The notes under the pieces were generated by a model, which worked only from the letters and a program-made list of their open reading frames with translations, made no database searches and was not told the DNA's origin. This document shows, one piece after another, positions 10,754 to 21,865 of a DNA stretch of 64,000 nt. Origin of the DNA: Hypoxylon rubiginosum (Eukaryota > Ascomycota > Sordariomycetes > Xylariales > Hypoxylaceae). How positions within the stretch are numbered: position 1 is the stretch's first letter; each line of letters opens with the position of its first letter. The translations under genes and the position numbers were made by a program. The stretch lies in contig CADCXA010000020.1 of assembly GCA_902806565.1 (NCBI GenBank), forward strand, positions 24,828 through 88,827, written 5' to 3'.

Positions 10754-12464
10754 CTAAACCCGTACCCACGACAGTAGCTGCTGGGCATTGTATTCCGAAA
10801 CAAAAGGAACGTACCGCGCGGCCGAGACCAGCATCACAACAGCGACCGAGACGCTCATCATCTGCAGCAGGTGGCCGGCCTTGAGGACCTGTTTGGTGTC
10901 GAGCTTGCCCGAGACCTGCCGCGCCGCCAGCTTCTTCTTCCTCTCCTCCTCCGCCTCCTCGTCCTTCCACGGCAGGCGCCCCGACGGGAGCCCCTTCGAG
11001 GACAGGTACTCGATCTTGGGGCTGCCCCGGATGTACTCGCCGACCTGGTCGGGGGCGCCGCGCTCGGGCAGCAGCGGCGAGACCCACGCGAGGAGCTTGT
11101 ACAGCGGCGACGTCATGGCCTGGATCCGCGTCGCGATGCCCGAGATCTTGATAGCGTACTTGACGCGCTCCATGCGCTCCGCTTGGTACCCCGCGAACGC
11201 GTCCGTGAGGGCAGCGAGGCCGGGCTTCGCGCCGTTGTGCTTGGCGAGCGTCCGGTGCAGGTGGTTGCACAGCGATACCACCGACTCGATGGCCGCGTTG
11301 CCGCCGAGCGCGATGTTGGGCGTCATCTATTCACGCGATTGTCAGCTGGATCTTTCTTCCGTAGGAGAGGTAAGCGTTTCGCTAAACGGCGCAATTTACC
11401 TTATGGATCGCGTCTCCGGCTAGCACGATACGCCCGTGGTACCAGTGGTCCAGGACGCCCTCTTCGGAGGAGACGAGGGTGCTTCGAACCCGGTTGTTCC
11501 AGAGGCGGCCGAACGTGCACGACTCGGTCAGGGGGTGATCCGCTACGCTGGCAGCCAGGGCCTCGGCGTCCTGATCCGTGTAGTGGACTCTGTTCGGCGA
11601 CTTGAAAGGCTCATCGAGATAGAAATAAACGAAGAAAAAGGTACAATGTGGCTGCGCCACGATCTCAAACGAATACCGCGTATCGTGAGTGACTGTCAGG
11701 TCGCTCGCGCCAAGGGATGGCTCTGGGGGTCCAATCCCGACAAGACATTTCCAATGCGTCTTGAATGCTATTATATTCGGCGTTAGAGGGTTTTATAAAA
11801 GTGACTAACGTGGAAAACTTACAGGCCTTCTCCTTTTCGGTGATCAAGCCCGGGGTCGCCTTGTTGGCATGATGCCACATGATACCTCGGACCATGCTGT
11901 AGACGCCATCAACGCCGAGCACTATATCTCCCTTCTTGACGGACCCGTCGCTCATTACGACTTCCACCCCATCGGTGGACTCTTTTATATCCTTAATTAT
12001 ACATTTCGTCTTGATCGGACTCTTATCCGGCAAGTTATCGTATAAGATCTGTAGGAACTCTCGCCTCTCTAGCGGGAGTAGGTCGGCACCATGACTGCAA
12101 TTGTTAACTTCTAGTCGAGGGGAGTAGAACTCAGGGGTGATAATAAGAAAAATAAAACATACTTCTCCTTAACGAAACCAAAGAACGGGGTGCTCCCTAA
12201 AACACTTCCATCCGGTCGTCGCGTGACCAGCTGGTCGTGGGGTACACTGGCTTTGATGATCGCCTCTCCGCAGCCGATCTGGTGCAGGATGCGCACAACC
12301 TGCGGGTAGATAGTAATACTAGCACCCTCGGTCGGCACGGCCTCCTTATGCTTCTCGAGGACGACGTGGTCAATACCGGCCCTCTGCAGACAGTGCGATG
12401 CTGTAAGTCCAGCAACACCTGCACCGACGACGATGACACGGAAAGGAGACTTTTGGTTGGACAT
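10754..12464 (-). CDS. FAD-dependent monooxygenase, PaxM-like
   Basis: A 504-residue class A flavoprotein monooxygenase in four exons (plus-strand coordinates): 12163-12464, 11823-12094, 11400-11767 and 10754-11326. Introns are 68, 55 and 73 bp, and the first has a GTTAAC branch site. The FAD-binding GAGVAG is at residues 14-19, followed by LEKHKEAVPTEGASI. The DG motif is in VLGVDGVYSMVRG, and the GD motif is in LAGDAIHKMTPN near residue 309, split exactly by intron 3. The C-terminus has a charged insert and a hydrophobic helix (MMSVSVAVVMLVSAA), as in membrane-bound relatives that epoxidise or hydroxylate terpenoid and polyketide intermediates. Its promoter is shared with the divergent MFS gene and holds a 13-bp motif also found before the PKS and ADH. 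Confidence 0.9.
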
Positions 12465-13274
12465 CCTCTTAGTTTGGACTTAGAACTTTTTTTTTTCCTT
12501 TCTTATTTCGTCCTAGTCTAATAATGAGTGCACCATATCATTCAGCTAGGCGGCGTGGCCAACCCCAGAACAAGGTGCGCAAGACAACCAATCTATAAAG
12601 CATCCTACCAATCCCACTCGTAGGCAACTTGGATTCTTCTCGTTCCACGCCTTCACCGCGAGCGCCATCGCCGCGCCTTGGACGGTGAACTTTTCCATCT
12701 GTGCTGTGGTGGATGCGTGAGTTAGGTGTTTTGGGCTCCGAGCAGCGAGCAGGGGTCCCGTGTCAGCATCGTGGCCCGTCGGGGTCCCTCGGCCCGCCCT
12801 GCATATCTCGGCGCTCTGTGTTACATCGTCGGACAAGAGCGGCCCGCCGAGTCCTGCTCTAGCCCTAAACGTCTAAGGATGCCCTCGTGAGAAGAAGATG
12901 CCTATATTGGACGGCGTTAATGAAGTGTTAAATCCGCAAGTCCTATTTGCTCATGCGGTATAGTAAGTTTTAGAGATGGCTAAGACAATAAGCCGTGTTG
13001 TTGGGCCCCAGTGACGGGGAAAACGCAGTCTCGTCCGTAAATACGAAATCTCTTAATTTTGACTCCTTTATTGGAGATCGGCAACGTAATGGTAGCCAAG
13101 AAGTCTGTGTGTAATATTCACAGTTGATGCTGGTTTATAACCATTCGAGGCCCGGTAAAGTGACGTCTAGGTTGAAGCAGGCTCTCTCTTGACGACTTAG
13201 TTCAACTAGATCTGTACAATTTGTTCCATTAGCCTAAGAATTAGCAGGAGACGACGGGCTGTACCATTTTCGCC
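12465..13274. promoter_or_regulatory. Divergent promoter of FAD monooxygenase and MFS transporter
   Basis: This 810-bp gap separates two divergent cluster genes and holds one copy of the shared 13-bp motif (12874-12886). There is also AAATCCGC near 12930, like the core of the sites before regulator 2, though a single copy proves little. A minus-strand 96-codon frame at 12546-12836 has no family resemblance and I do not call it. Confidence 0.55.
12874..12886 (+). promoter_or_regulatory. Cluster motif TAAGGATGCCCTC, copy 1
   Basis: First of three exact copies of this 13-mer. It is about 410 bp before the FAD monooxygenase ATG and about 390 bp before the MFS ATG. It is a candidate binding site for the pathway regulator; the recurrence is seen, the binding is inferred. 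Confidence 0.6.
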
Positions 13275-15248
13275 ATGTCTACGCATTCGCCCTCGTCGGA
13301 CGAAGAGAAGGCTGTCTCACGAACAAATGAATCAGATGAAGTATTAGGAGGAGCATCATCAGGAGATGATGCTGCTCCCGCTCCTGCACCGGCCCAGCGT
13401 CAAATACGTGGGTTTTCGGTAAATTTCTCCCATTTTACGAAATTTCGAGACCAGGAGAAAGCTGACAGCGGGCTAGTGGGCGCTAATCATCGGCTCGATT
13501 CTGTCGAGCATGTTCATTTATGCGCTTGACGGCACAATCACGGCTGACTTGATACCCGCGATTGTCAACGAGTTCGGTTCCGTGTCGAAGCTACCATGGC
13601 TATCGGTAGGCTTCATGGTTGGTGCTTTCGTAGCCATCCTTCCCGTTGGAAAGCTCTACGCTAAGTACAACGCGAAATGGGTTTACACGATTAGCGTCGT
13701 CTTCTTTCTCGCCGCGTCCGCGCTTTGCGGAGCAGCTCCCACCATGGACGCCATCATTGTCGGACGTGTTTTCTTGGGAGTGTCAGGTAGCGCCATGTAC
13801 TGCGGTATCCTAACTCTGGTCGCGGTGAACACCGTTGACCACGAGCGACCGGCATACATCAGTTTATGTGGATTGGTTTGGGGTGTCGGGACTGTCCTTG
13901 GACCTGTCATCGGCGGTGCCTTTCAGAGGGTCGATTGGAGATGGGCATTCTACATCAACCTCATCATTGGCGGAATCTTCATCCCGGCTTACCTATTCGT
14001 CCTTCCATCATTCGACCCTATGCCGAAGTCCGTGTCGTTAACGGCACGAGCAAAGAACTTCGACTTCTTGGGCACTGTTTTATTCATCGCATCGAATATA
14101 TGCCTGATCTTGGCTATGAACTTCGGCGGAGTCCTTTACCCATGGGGAAGCGGTAGCATTATTACGTTCTTCGTGGTCGGTGGCTGCGGATTGATAGCAT
14201 TCGGTATCCAGCAAAGATATTCGTGGCTTACCACACCGGTGGATCGCATCTTCCCAGCCCAATTGTTACGAATTAAGGAGGCCAACCTTCTGTTTCTCTG
14301 CACTGTCTGCACCAACGCTGCGGTGTTCATCCCCATCTTCAACATCCCCGTGTACTTCCAGTTTTCGAGGAACGAGGATGCTCTGGCTGCCGCTATACGA
14401 CTTCTCCCCCTGATCGTGCTAGCTAGCGCGGGTATGCTTTTCAACGGCTTCCTGATGGTCAGGTTTGGCTACTACTGGCCATGGTATACTGTTGGCGGTG
14501 CTATGGCTCTAGTTGGAAACGTCCTTCTTTGTAAGTATAGTATCGACTGGACCGCCTACCGGAATTAGCTGCTGACTTGACTCTAGATATGATCGATGCC
14601 ACTACCCCGGCTGCCAATATCTACGGATACGAAATCCTAGTCGGCTTAGGTATTGGTATATGTAACCAGGCGGGCTATGGAGTGGTTCACGCTCTGGTTG
14701 CACCGGAGGACAAGGGAAATGCAGTCCCGTAAGTCTGAATGTGATTATGCGGTAAAAAAATGCGCCTGGAGATGCTAACATCAAGGTTCGAATAGGTTCA
14801 TGATGGTTGCGCAATACAGCGGTATTACACTGGGCCTTTCAATTTCCGGAGCAGTTTTCCTCAACTACGCCATGATGGACCTGCGCGCGCTTTTGCCGGC
14901 ATTCCCGGATGACCAGCTTAACGCGATCATTAGTGGTATGTACCTCTGTCCAATTTGGCCTACTAGTCAACATGTTGTCTGACACTGCTCGTAATAGGAA
15001 CATCCGGTTCGGCCTTTGATACGGTCCCCGTGGAGCTGCGCGGTGCTGTTGTTGATATTATCGTTAACAGCTTGCGAAAGGTGTTCATTCCATCCTTCGT
15101 TGGTGCCGCAGGTGCCTTTGTCTTGTCCTTCTTCTTGAACGTAAGTGTAGCTAGCAACATACATGCTCATCAGGACCCGGAGCTAACGTACTCTTAGAAA
15201 AAGAGATTCTTCCACAAGGGCGACGAGGTGCCAGTTCATATGGGCTAA
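13275..15248 (+). CDS. MFS transporter, DHA2 (14-TM) drug/toxin efflux type
   Basis: A 557-residue transporter in six exons: 13275-13418, 13477-14530, 14587-14728, 14796-14935, 14998-15140 and 15198-15248, with introns of 56-67 bp. A soluble Ser/Ala-rich N-terminus is followed by many hydrophobic helices. SSMFIYALDGTITADLIPAI is typical of helix 1 of fungal efflux pumps, and VWGVGTVLGPVIGG is the antiporter motif C. Length and helix content fit the 14-TM group that exports toxins with proton exchange at the plasma membrane. It is divergent from the FAD monooxygenase and shares its promoter, so it probably exports the cluster product and may protect the producer. Its substrate cannot be read from the sequence. 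Confidence 0.9.
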
Positions 15249-16034
15249 GTTTCAGGCGTCACCTAGAAGCCATAACTCTCAAGTAGACGACCGTTTGCAT
15301 TGCAGAAAATCTCGCTCTAGCAGAGGGACGCTTGCAATGGTAGACGAACGACTAAATAGGGGTATAGATTGAAGGGAACATGCTAAATAGAATGGATCAT
15401 CAAGCATCATGTCAGGCGTCCTTAGGGAACTAAGGGAGGAATTTGATCATTTGGACGGAGTACACAATTAAATGCACAGGGATTTGATTTCCGATTGTTT
15501 TATCCAGTATATAGCTTATCTAATCAAAGCAGTATAATAGCCGAAACATTGCCAATATTCACATCTCGAATTCTTGTTGAACTTCGTCTCTCACTGCAAC
15601 TGTACAACTCAATATGGCAATATTGAAGAAAAGGGATTTTAGCGATGATAATTAGGTATAGGAGTATTTGGATCATGAGAAGTAATAGTTAGGCATTTTA
15701 CGAAACAGTCCCGGAAGGTCAAAAGAGCAACTGGTAGAATTTGAACCCAATTTAAATATAATTCTTTTAAGCGGGATATATATGCCCTTATAAAGATGTC
15801 TATTCTATACATGCATATATGCTCAATGACAACACCGGCCGATTACATAATGAATTCCGACTTGGCAAATTACAAACAAGAAGGTAAAAAAAAAATTTCC
15901 CAAGCAAATGGATCAGCGCTGTGTAGCAGGATGTTCTGTGAGTCGGTAACAATAAAGAAAATGAAAGAGCATCGTATTACTTTTTCTCCAACGAGGACAT
16001 TCGTCTATGAAGGTCCATACTGTTCGTTAGGTAT
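15249..16034. other. Intergenic region between MFS and GMC gene ends
   Basis: Lies between two convergent gene ends. AT-rich, with no supported gene. The 80-codon frame at 15796-16038 has no recognisable content and includes a long A run. Confidence 0.6.
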
Positions 16035-18011
16035 CTAACAATTGCCCGAGATGTCGCAAGCGATCTTCTCTGCTAGGGCGTCTAGAGCACACTCGCGTCA
16101 GCAAAGGGACGTCGTCACGGGGAATGAGTAGTAGGGTCACACTTACACACTGTAGACATCGGGTGTCCAGGCGGCAACAGAGGGAATGCGGAGGCGTCGA
16201 CCACTCTCAGGTTCTGCACGCCGTACACGCGGGTCTGCGAGTCGACAACGGCGAGGGGGTTGTCAGAACTGCCCATGGAACACGTGCAGGCGCCGTGGAA
16301 AATGGTCTGGAAATTGCCGCGGATAGCGTTCGCGATATCCTCGTCCGTCGCGACGGCGTCGCCCGGGAACGCCTCTACGGGGTCTGCCGTGCCCTTTAAC
16401 GCCTCCGTGGCCCAGTACTCGCGCGCGCGCTTAAAGCCACCCACGGAGACGTCTACGTCGGCTTGGTTCGTCAGGAACGCCGGGTCGATGGCCGGCGACA
16501 CGCTGGTGTCGCTCGATGTGATGTTCACGGAGCCGCGCGAACGGGGCGTAGACAACACTACCGTCAACGTCGCATAGTTAGAACCGTCATTCGGATCAGC
16601 TGTGGTGGGCGTGAAGCCATTTCCTAGGTACGAAGATAACGCAATGTACTCCACTTCAGGCCAGTCAGCGGGGTATTCCTGCGACAGGACTTCCAGGGTT
16701 TCATCGGCGAAGCTGCTGCGCGTGTTGTTGGGAATTTTTTCCCATGCCAGGATATCAGTAGCTGGGCTTGTGAACATGCCAGCCGCTTGCTCGTTGAACA
16801 GCTCAATCTGCTCAGCCAGAACGGTTGGGTTATTGTACGACGAAGCAGTCATGGAATTGATGCGATGCGAGATACCAAAGACGATGTGGTCTTGGAAGTT
16901 CCGACCCACACCCGGCAGATCGGCCACGACCGGGATGTCGAGACTTGTCAATAACTCGGCCGGGCCAACTCCTGAAGCCTGGAGCAATTGCGGCGATCCA
17001 ATAACGCCACCCGACAAGATGACCTCCTTTCGCGCTGATATGGTGTATTCCTTGCCGTCGGTGCTAACGAGAACGCCAGTAGCAGTCTTACTGTCATCGA
17101 AGATTATCTTCTTGGCCAAGGTCGCGGGATAGAGGTAATAGTTGGGGTCGTCGAGACTCTTTTGCAGAAATGCGGTTTCCGAAGACTCCCGCAACATGGT
17201 GTCGGCATTAATAGTGAACATGGCATATGCTTGTCCGAGAAGCCCGCCGTTTTGGAAGTTATCTTCGCGGATGTTCATTCCGATCTCCGCAAGTCCCTTC
17301 TCAGCCCAGGTAGAATAGGGATAAACCCAATTAGGGAATGTTACAGAAACAGGGCCCGAGTTGTCTCCCAATGTAGAGAGATCATACTCGACGGTTGCAT
17401 TCGAAAGTCGGAAAGCCATGTTTGGTGGAGTAAAATTCATACTCTTTTCGAAATAGGGTAAGAAACTGTCAAAGGTGTAGCTCGTGTCGTTCACAGCATC
17501 GGCCCACATCTCATAAGAACCAATGGTACCCCGTTGGTAGATCATATAATTACGGGCTGAACAACCACCAAGCGTTTTTCCGCGAGGGTAGTGCAACTCG
17601 CCATCAAAAGCGCCCTTGTGGAAATGTTAGAAAGGGCCTTGCAGAGGATGGACATATTCTCATACTTACAGCTTGAGGTACCGTTATATATCCCCAGTCG
17701 ACCATCGGCTGCCAGTCATTTTGGTCCTTTCCCACGTAGGTAGCAGCCGTACCGGGGATCTGGCTCGTGTTGCCATTGCTGATTTCATAAAATGTCCCAG
17801 CTTCGATCACAGCAACGCTGCCGGCCTTTTGTTCTACGAGTCTGCTGGCCAGAGTCAAGCCAGCATTTCCTCCACCAACTACTACATAATCGTAATTTGC
17901 ATTGTTTCCTGGTACCCCGAAAGACGAGCCCAGAAGTCTGCCGATTGGCGTGCCATGTGCTACTGCAGCCAAGACAGCTGACACGCACACGGCCTGGACG
18001 CTGTGTCTCAT
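16035..18011 (-). CDS. Secreted GMC oxidoreductase
   Basis: A 618-residue glucose-methanol-choline family flavoenzyme in three exons (plus-strand coordinates): 17670-18011, 16147-17614 and 16035-16081. Introns are 55 and 65 bp. The first 20 or so residues (MRHSVQAVCVSAVLAAVAHG) look like a signal peptide. The ADP-binding GGGNAG is at 46-51. GMC signature 1 is around LGGCSARNYMIYQRGT and signature 2 is GSPQLLQASGVGP. The two active-site histidines are expected in FHGACTCSMG and PPGHPMSTV, and both are present. Relatives oxidise alcohols with oxygen and release peroxide, for example aryl-alcohol oxidase and patulin synthase. It may carry out a late oxidation in the secretory pathway or outside the cell. 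The frame stays open upstream, but 18011 is the first ATG. Confidence 0.9.
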
Positions 18012-19414
18012 CGGTGCAACGTTTCTAAGAATGAATGACGACGAATGAAAAGGAAACTTATGCAAGGTAAGCGGAACGTGATAGGACAGAAAGAAATTGT
18101 TATGCAAGGCTGGAAGAACTGAAAAGGCTAGTGAGCGGCTGGTGACGAAATCATGTCTTCCTCTTGATCAGGGTCGAAGTGGGAAATAGCGGCAATTATA
18201 CTCATCACGAAGGCTTCTATACCTTTCCCTCTCGGTTCACTACATCGTGGCTTTTCGCTCATCGGTCACCGCGGACCGCTCATGGCCTCATTAGGATTAC
18301 CAATGAGATCCGATTGGCACTCATTCTCGAAGGCTTCAGCTCATGCTTCGGGGGTCCTTCTAAGGCCGTGGGCTGATTAAAGGGCTGAAAGACAAGGGCT
18401 GAGTAGTGGGTGGTGACAAGGGAAAGGAGGCGCAGGATTAGGAGAGCCAGGGGATGAATGGTTCTCAAAGGTACCGACTAGATCCATCGAGGAAAGGGTC
18501 GGGCGTGACTAAGAGTCAATAGACTGAGTTGCTCTCGGAGCCATCGACATAAACCAACACGAAGCCGATATCAGTCGTCTGTAGGAGCGATTGCGTTGTT
18601 GGGGCGTGGGATCCCGGGCACCACGGCTTGATCCTTCCATGAACTTTGGTATCGTCAAAGGAAGCTAACAATAGGGAGGTGTGCACTCTTTCAGCCCGAG
18701 GACATCTATAATTGGATCCTGCAGGCTGCAGGAACCGACACATGGCCTTAGGTAGATTAGCATGACACGTGCTACAGGGTTGCTTCAGTCTGCCCGGGAT
18801 CCCATAAGCACTTCCTCACTAGTAATGACCCAGAGCTACCACCCCCTGGTTGTCTACTATCGTCCAGGGTCTATAGATAATCGAAGACTAGGCAGCCGGG
18901 GTCCGGTGTCGGGTAGATATGGTGTGGGATGTGTCTCTGGGCACACATACTTACACGACTGCTAAGAAGTCGATTGCATTCAGTGTTACCGACGGGACAC
19001 CCTGATGGCAACCTTGATGGCTTGCTTCACTTATATAAAACTGTAGCTAGGGATTTAATGTTTGGTGACTAGACACTCGTAGCAGCTAGAATCTTGGAGT
19101 TTGCTATATCATGCTAGCTATGCGAGATATTATCCTCTAACGCCGAACTTTGAGTGTTGCAAGGACATTCTCGATTATTACGCTTTCATCATCGCCAAGA
19201 AACCATTACTTTACCGAGATCCATCTCTGAGGCTGTGCATACTGCGAATCTCGGCCGAAAAGTCACGACTAGGATGAGAAATGGGTTTCAAGGTCATTTA
19301 TTTCTTTTGGCCTCTCTAAGACAGAAGATACAAAACGCCGCACGCTATCACACTCTAACTCCACTTTTGACCGTCCAAATTTCTAAAGAATTTATGGCCA
19401 GACGACTTATCGAC
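18012..19414. other. Intergenic region upstream of the GMC gene
   Basis: 1.4 kb without a supported gene. Short open frames only. I looked for the 13-bp cluster motif on both strands and did not see it, so the GMC gene may be controlled differently. Confidence 0.55.
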
Positions 19415-20559
19415 TCAGTAAAACTTAAGAACAGCACGGAATCGGGGTGCTCCACTCAGCATAGCATCTAGGGGGGAGTTAGTAATGGCGAAATGAATGG
19501 AAAAGGGGCATAAATGCGTACCGTAAGCTTCTTGAACTTGGGACAGGGAGTATGTCTCGATGGCGCACTCTACACCGTGGCGGACGGCAAATTCGATAGC
19601 CTTCTCGGAGTCGTGGCAGTTACCAACGGGCCACGCCTGCACCGAGATACCACGCTGGATCATGTCGGTGTGGCTCACCGTCATCTCGCCCGGAAGACTG
19701 AGGACCAGCAGCTTGCCAAGGATTTTAAGACCCCTGATAAGAGGCGTGAAAGTCTCGACGGACAGAGCCGTGGTGAGAGCCACCTGGGCGCCACCGAGGG
19801 CCTTGAGTTGTGCGCCGGCATCACCCTTGGACGTGTCGATGTACTCGTGAGCACCAAGAGCTCGTGCCGCCTTCTCCTTCTCAGCGCCACGCGAGACTGC
19901 AATCACGCGGAAACCCATGCGGTTCGCGTACTGAATGGCGAGATGGCCGAGACCACCAAGTCCCTGGATGGCAACAGTCTCGCCAGGCTTCAGACCAGAC
20001 AAGCGCAGCGCGTTGAAAACAGTCACACCGGCGCACAGGATAGGCGCGCCCTTCGCAGCGTCGACGTCCTTAGGAACGTGAACAGCGGCGTTGGACTTAA
20101 GAGTGGTGTATTCAGCGACTGGGAAAGCTGTTAGCTTTCATTCTTTCGCCCCAAATCGAACGGCAAAGAGCATGATAAGAACAACTTACATCCACCGTTC
20201 TGGGTAATACCGTTGGCGATGGGGTTATCGCACATCTGGGGCCAGCCCTGCAAACACTGGTCGCAAGTTTCGTCGTGACCACCGTGGTAACCAGCACCGA
20301 TGCGATCGCCAACCGCCCAGCCAGTCACGTCGTCACCGACGGCAGCTACCGTGCCGATGATTTCGTGGCCGGGCACCATAGGAAAACCACCGCCGAGGTA
20401 GTTGTACTGAGCGCACAGATCCGTGTGGCAGACACCGCAGGCTTCGACCTTGACTAAGATCTCGCCGCTGCCAGGCAGCTTCAGCACCGCATCCTCAAGG
20501 ACTAGGCCCTCTCCCAAGGCCTTGAAAGCAGCTTGCTTATACGTCTTTGGCAGAGACAT
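19415..20559 (-). CDS. Zinc-dependent alcohol dehydrogenase
   Basis: A 339-residue medium-chain dehydrogenase in three exons (plus-strand coordinates): 20190-20559, 19522-20118 and 19415-19467. Introns are 71 and 54 bp. The last intron is a multiple of three and open, but splicing restores the family ending EAYDAMLSGAPRFRAVLKF. Catalytic zinc ligands are expected at C44 and H65 (ACGVCHTDLC, PGHE), with a third Cys in the PILCAG segment. The structural zinc loop has C99, C102 and C110, with D96 in place of the first Cys, as in many fungal relatives. NAD(P) binding is at IQGLGGLGHLAIQYA. It probably interconverts an alcohol and a carbonyl on the cluster intermediate. Its promoter carries the shared 13-bp motif. 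Confidence 0.9.
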
Positions 20560-20822
20560 GATGGCTGTGTAGGTGATGGGAAAGTCTTAGAAGATGTCGG
20601 GAAGGGTAAGATGGTCAGATGGTCAGGAGATGGGAGGATGAAGCTAAGGACTGAAATGTAGTAGACAAGACGGACGCTCACGTCTCTTTTCATGCTAGAT
20701 CGATCATCTTCATCGTCTTATACGGGCACTTGACCGCATAGAGTATACACATGATTACGTACTTACGACTAGCCCATGGTTGTGGAGCCGGCATTATCGT
20801 CCGGACTTATGCGTTAAATTCG

Positions 20823-20835
20823 TAAGGATGCCCTC
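20823..20835 (+). promoter_or_regulatory. Cluster motif TAAGGATGCCCTC, copy 2
   Basis: Second exact copy of the 13-mer, 264 bp before the ADH ATG. It could also serve the divergent OYE about 1 kb away. Confidence 0.6.
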
Positions 20836-21270
20836 TTGTCTGAAGGTGCTGGGTGTAGATAGTAGTTAGCATCACTAGGGCGTCGTTGCAAGGGATTCCA
20901 GATGTATTTCGTTTACCGAGCCAATCAGGTTGATTTCAGCTGGCACCCTCAGTCTAGACCCCAGCCCTATTGGATCTCTGTGTGACATCTCAGACCCTTG
21001 GCACATAAGAGCTTATGCACGTCGGTCCGCCGTCCGAGAAGGTATCGAAAAGATATCGTGAAAACAAAAGCACATTGGGGGCCGTTTGTAAATATCCGTT
21101 ATCGGGCTCCTACCGCGTGATGAGCCCAACCCTGTGAATTGCAGCCTGGACTACACGGACTTGTTTCGGATTTGACTGTATAAATCCGAGCTGAAAGGAT
21201 GCATGACTTATCTAGCAAGATAGATCTATAATTCGACTGTATAGCCGCCCTAGGTACTTTAGTACTTAGA

Positions 21271-21302
21271 CCCCTAAAGAAAAACAACCCCTAACCCCCT
21301 AA
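21271..21302. repeat. CCCCTAA words (telomere-like, C-rich on plus)
   Basis: CCCCTAA occurs at 21271-21277, 21288-21294 and 21296-21302. This is the reverse complement of the unit at 45594-45621. It may be a chance short repeat or a scar of telomere-type repair. Confidence 0.4.
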
Positions 21303-21865
21303 CCTCCTACCACATGCGCAATAAACGCTCCGGCTTACAAAATATTTATGGGTCCGCTACTGTACCTAAGGATAACTTTATTTTATGGGGGATATAGTCC
21401 CGTCCTCTAGCTGAAATGATCGGCAGCGAGCAGCGACGATCAACAATGTCCCCATAAACTAAAGGGGCTAAATTGGTGACATGAATGGATTTCGCTTCAG
21501 CTATCCGCAACGCCATCGGCGGGGGTGGCGTCCCCGCATTCCCCGACAAGCTTTCGGTTCCGGGTGGGGCCGCGAAACGGACAGCGGGTAAAGGTACCCG
21601 GCTTAAGCCCCTGAGCCCCGGATCATGTCTAGCGACTCCAACGCCATTTCGTATCGTAGCAACCCGTTGATGCCGCTGGTGTGCCTTGCAGAAATGTGTA
21701 TTTCTAGGCATGGATGCAGATACGGATAGGATGTGTTGCTCTAAATTGCATACTTTTCACTTACAGAAGACTGCCACGCCCCACTCTACATCTAGCATAA
21801 GGACTTGCACGTAGAGCCAGAGACAGAGATAAACAAAATTACCTAACTAAGATCTAAGTGAAGCC

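Larger units (their letters stand above)
20560..21865. promoter_or_regulatory. Divergent promoter region of ADH and OYE
   Basis: Gap of 1.3 kb between two divergent enzyme genes. It holds the second 13-bp motif at 20823-20835, a weaker AAGGATGC at 21195-21202 nearer the OYE, and three CCCCTAA words at 21271-21302. No gene is supported; the frames near 21346-21711 have no family content. Confidence 0.5.

Noticed and set aside
10788..11605. Long plus-strand frames (211 and 244 codons) opposite the FAD monooxygenase
   Set aside because: They mirror the coding strand of a well-supported gene with GC-rich third positions, are rich in Arg, Leu and Gly, and match no family.
12546..12836. Minus-strand 96-codon frame in the FAD monooxygenase/MFS promoter
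   Set aside because: No recognisable content, poor splice context and a location in a shared promoter. Kept only as part of the intergenic note.
21193..21202. Fourth copy of the cluster motif before the OYE
   Set aside because: Only AAGGATGC matches. An 8-mer is expected by chance in a region this size.
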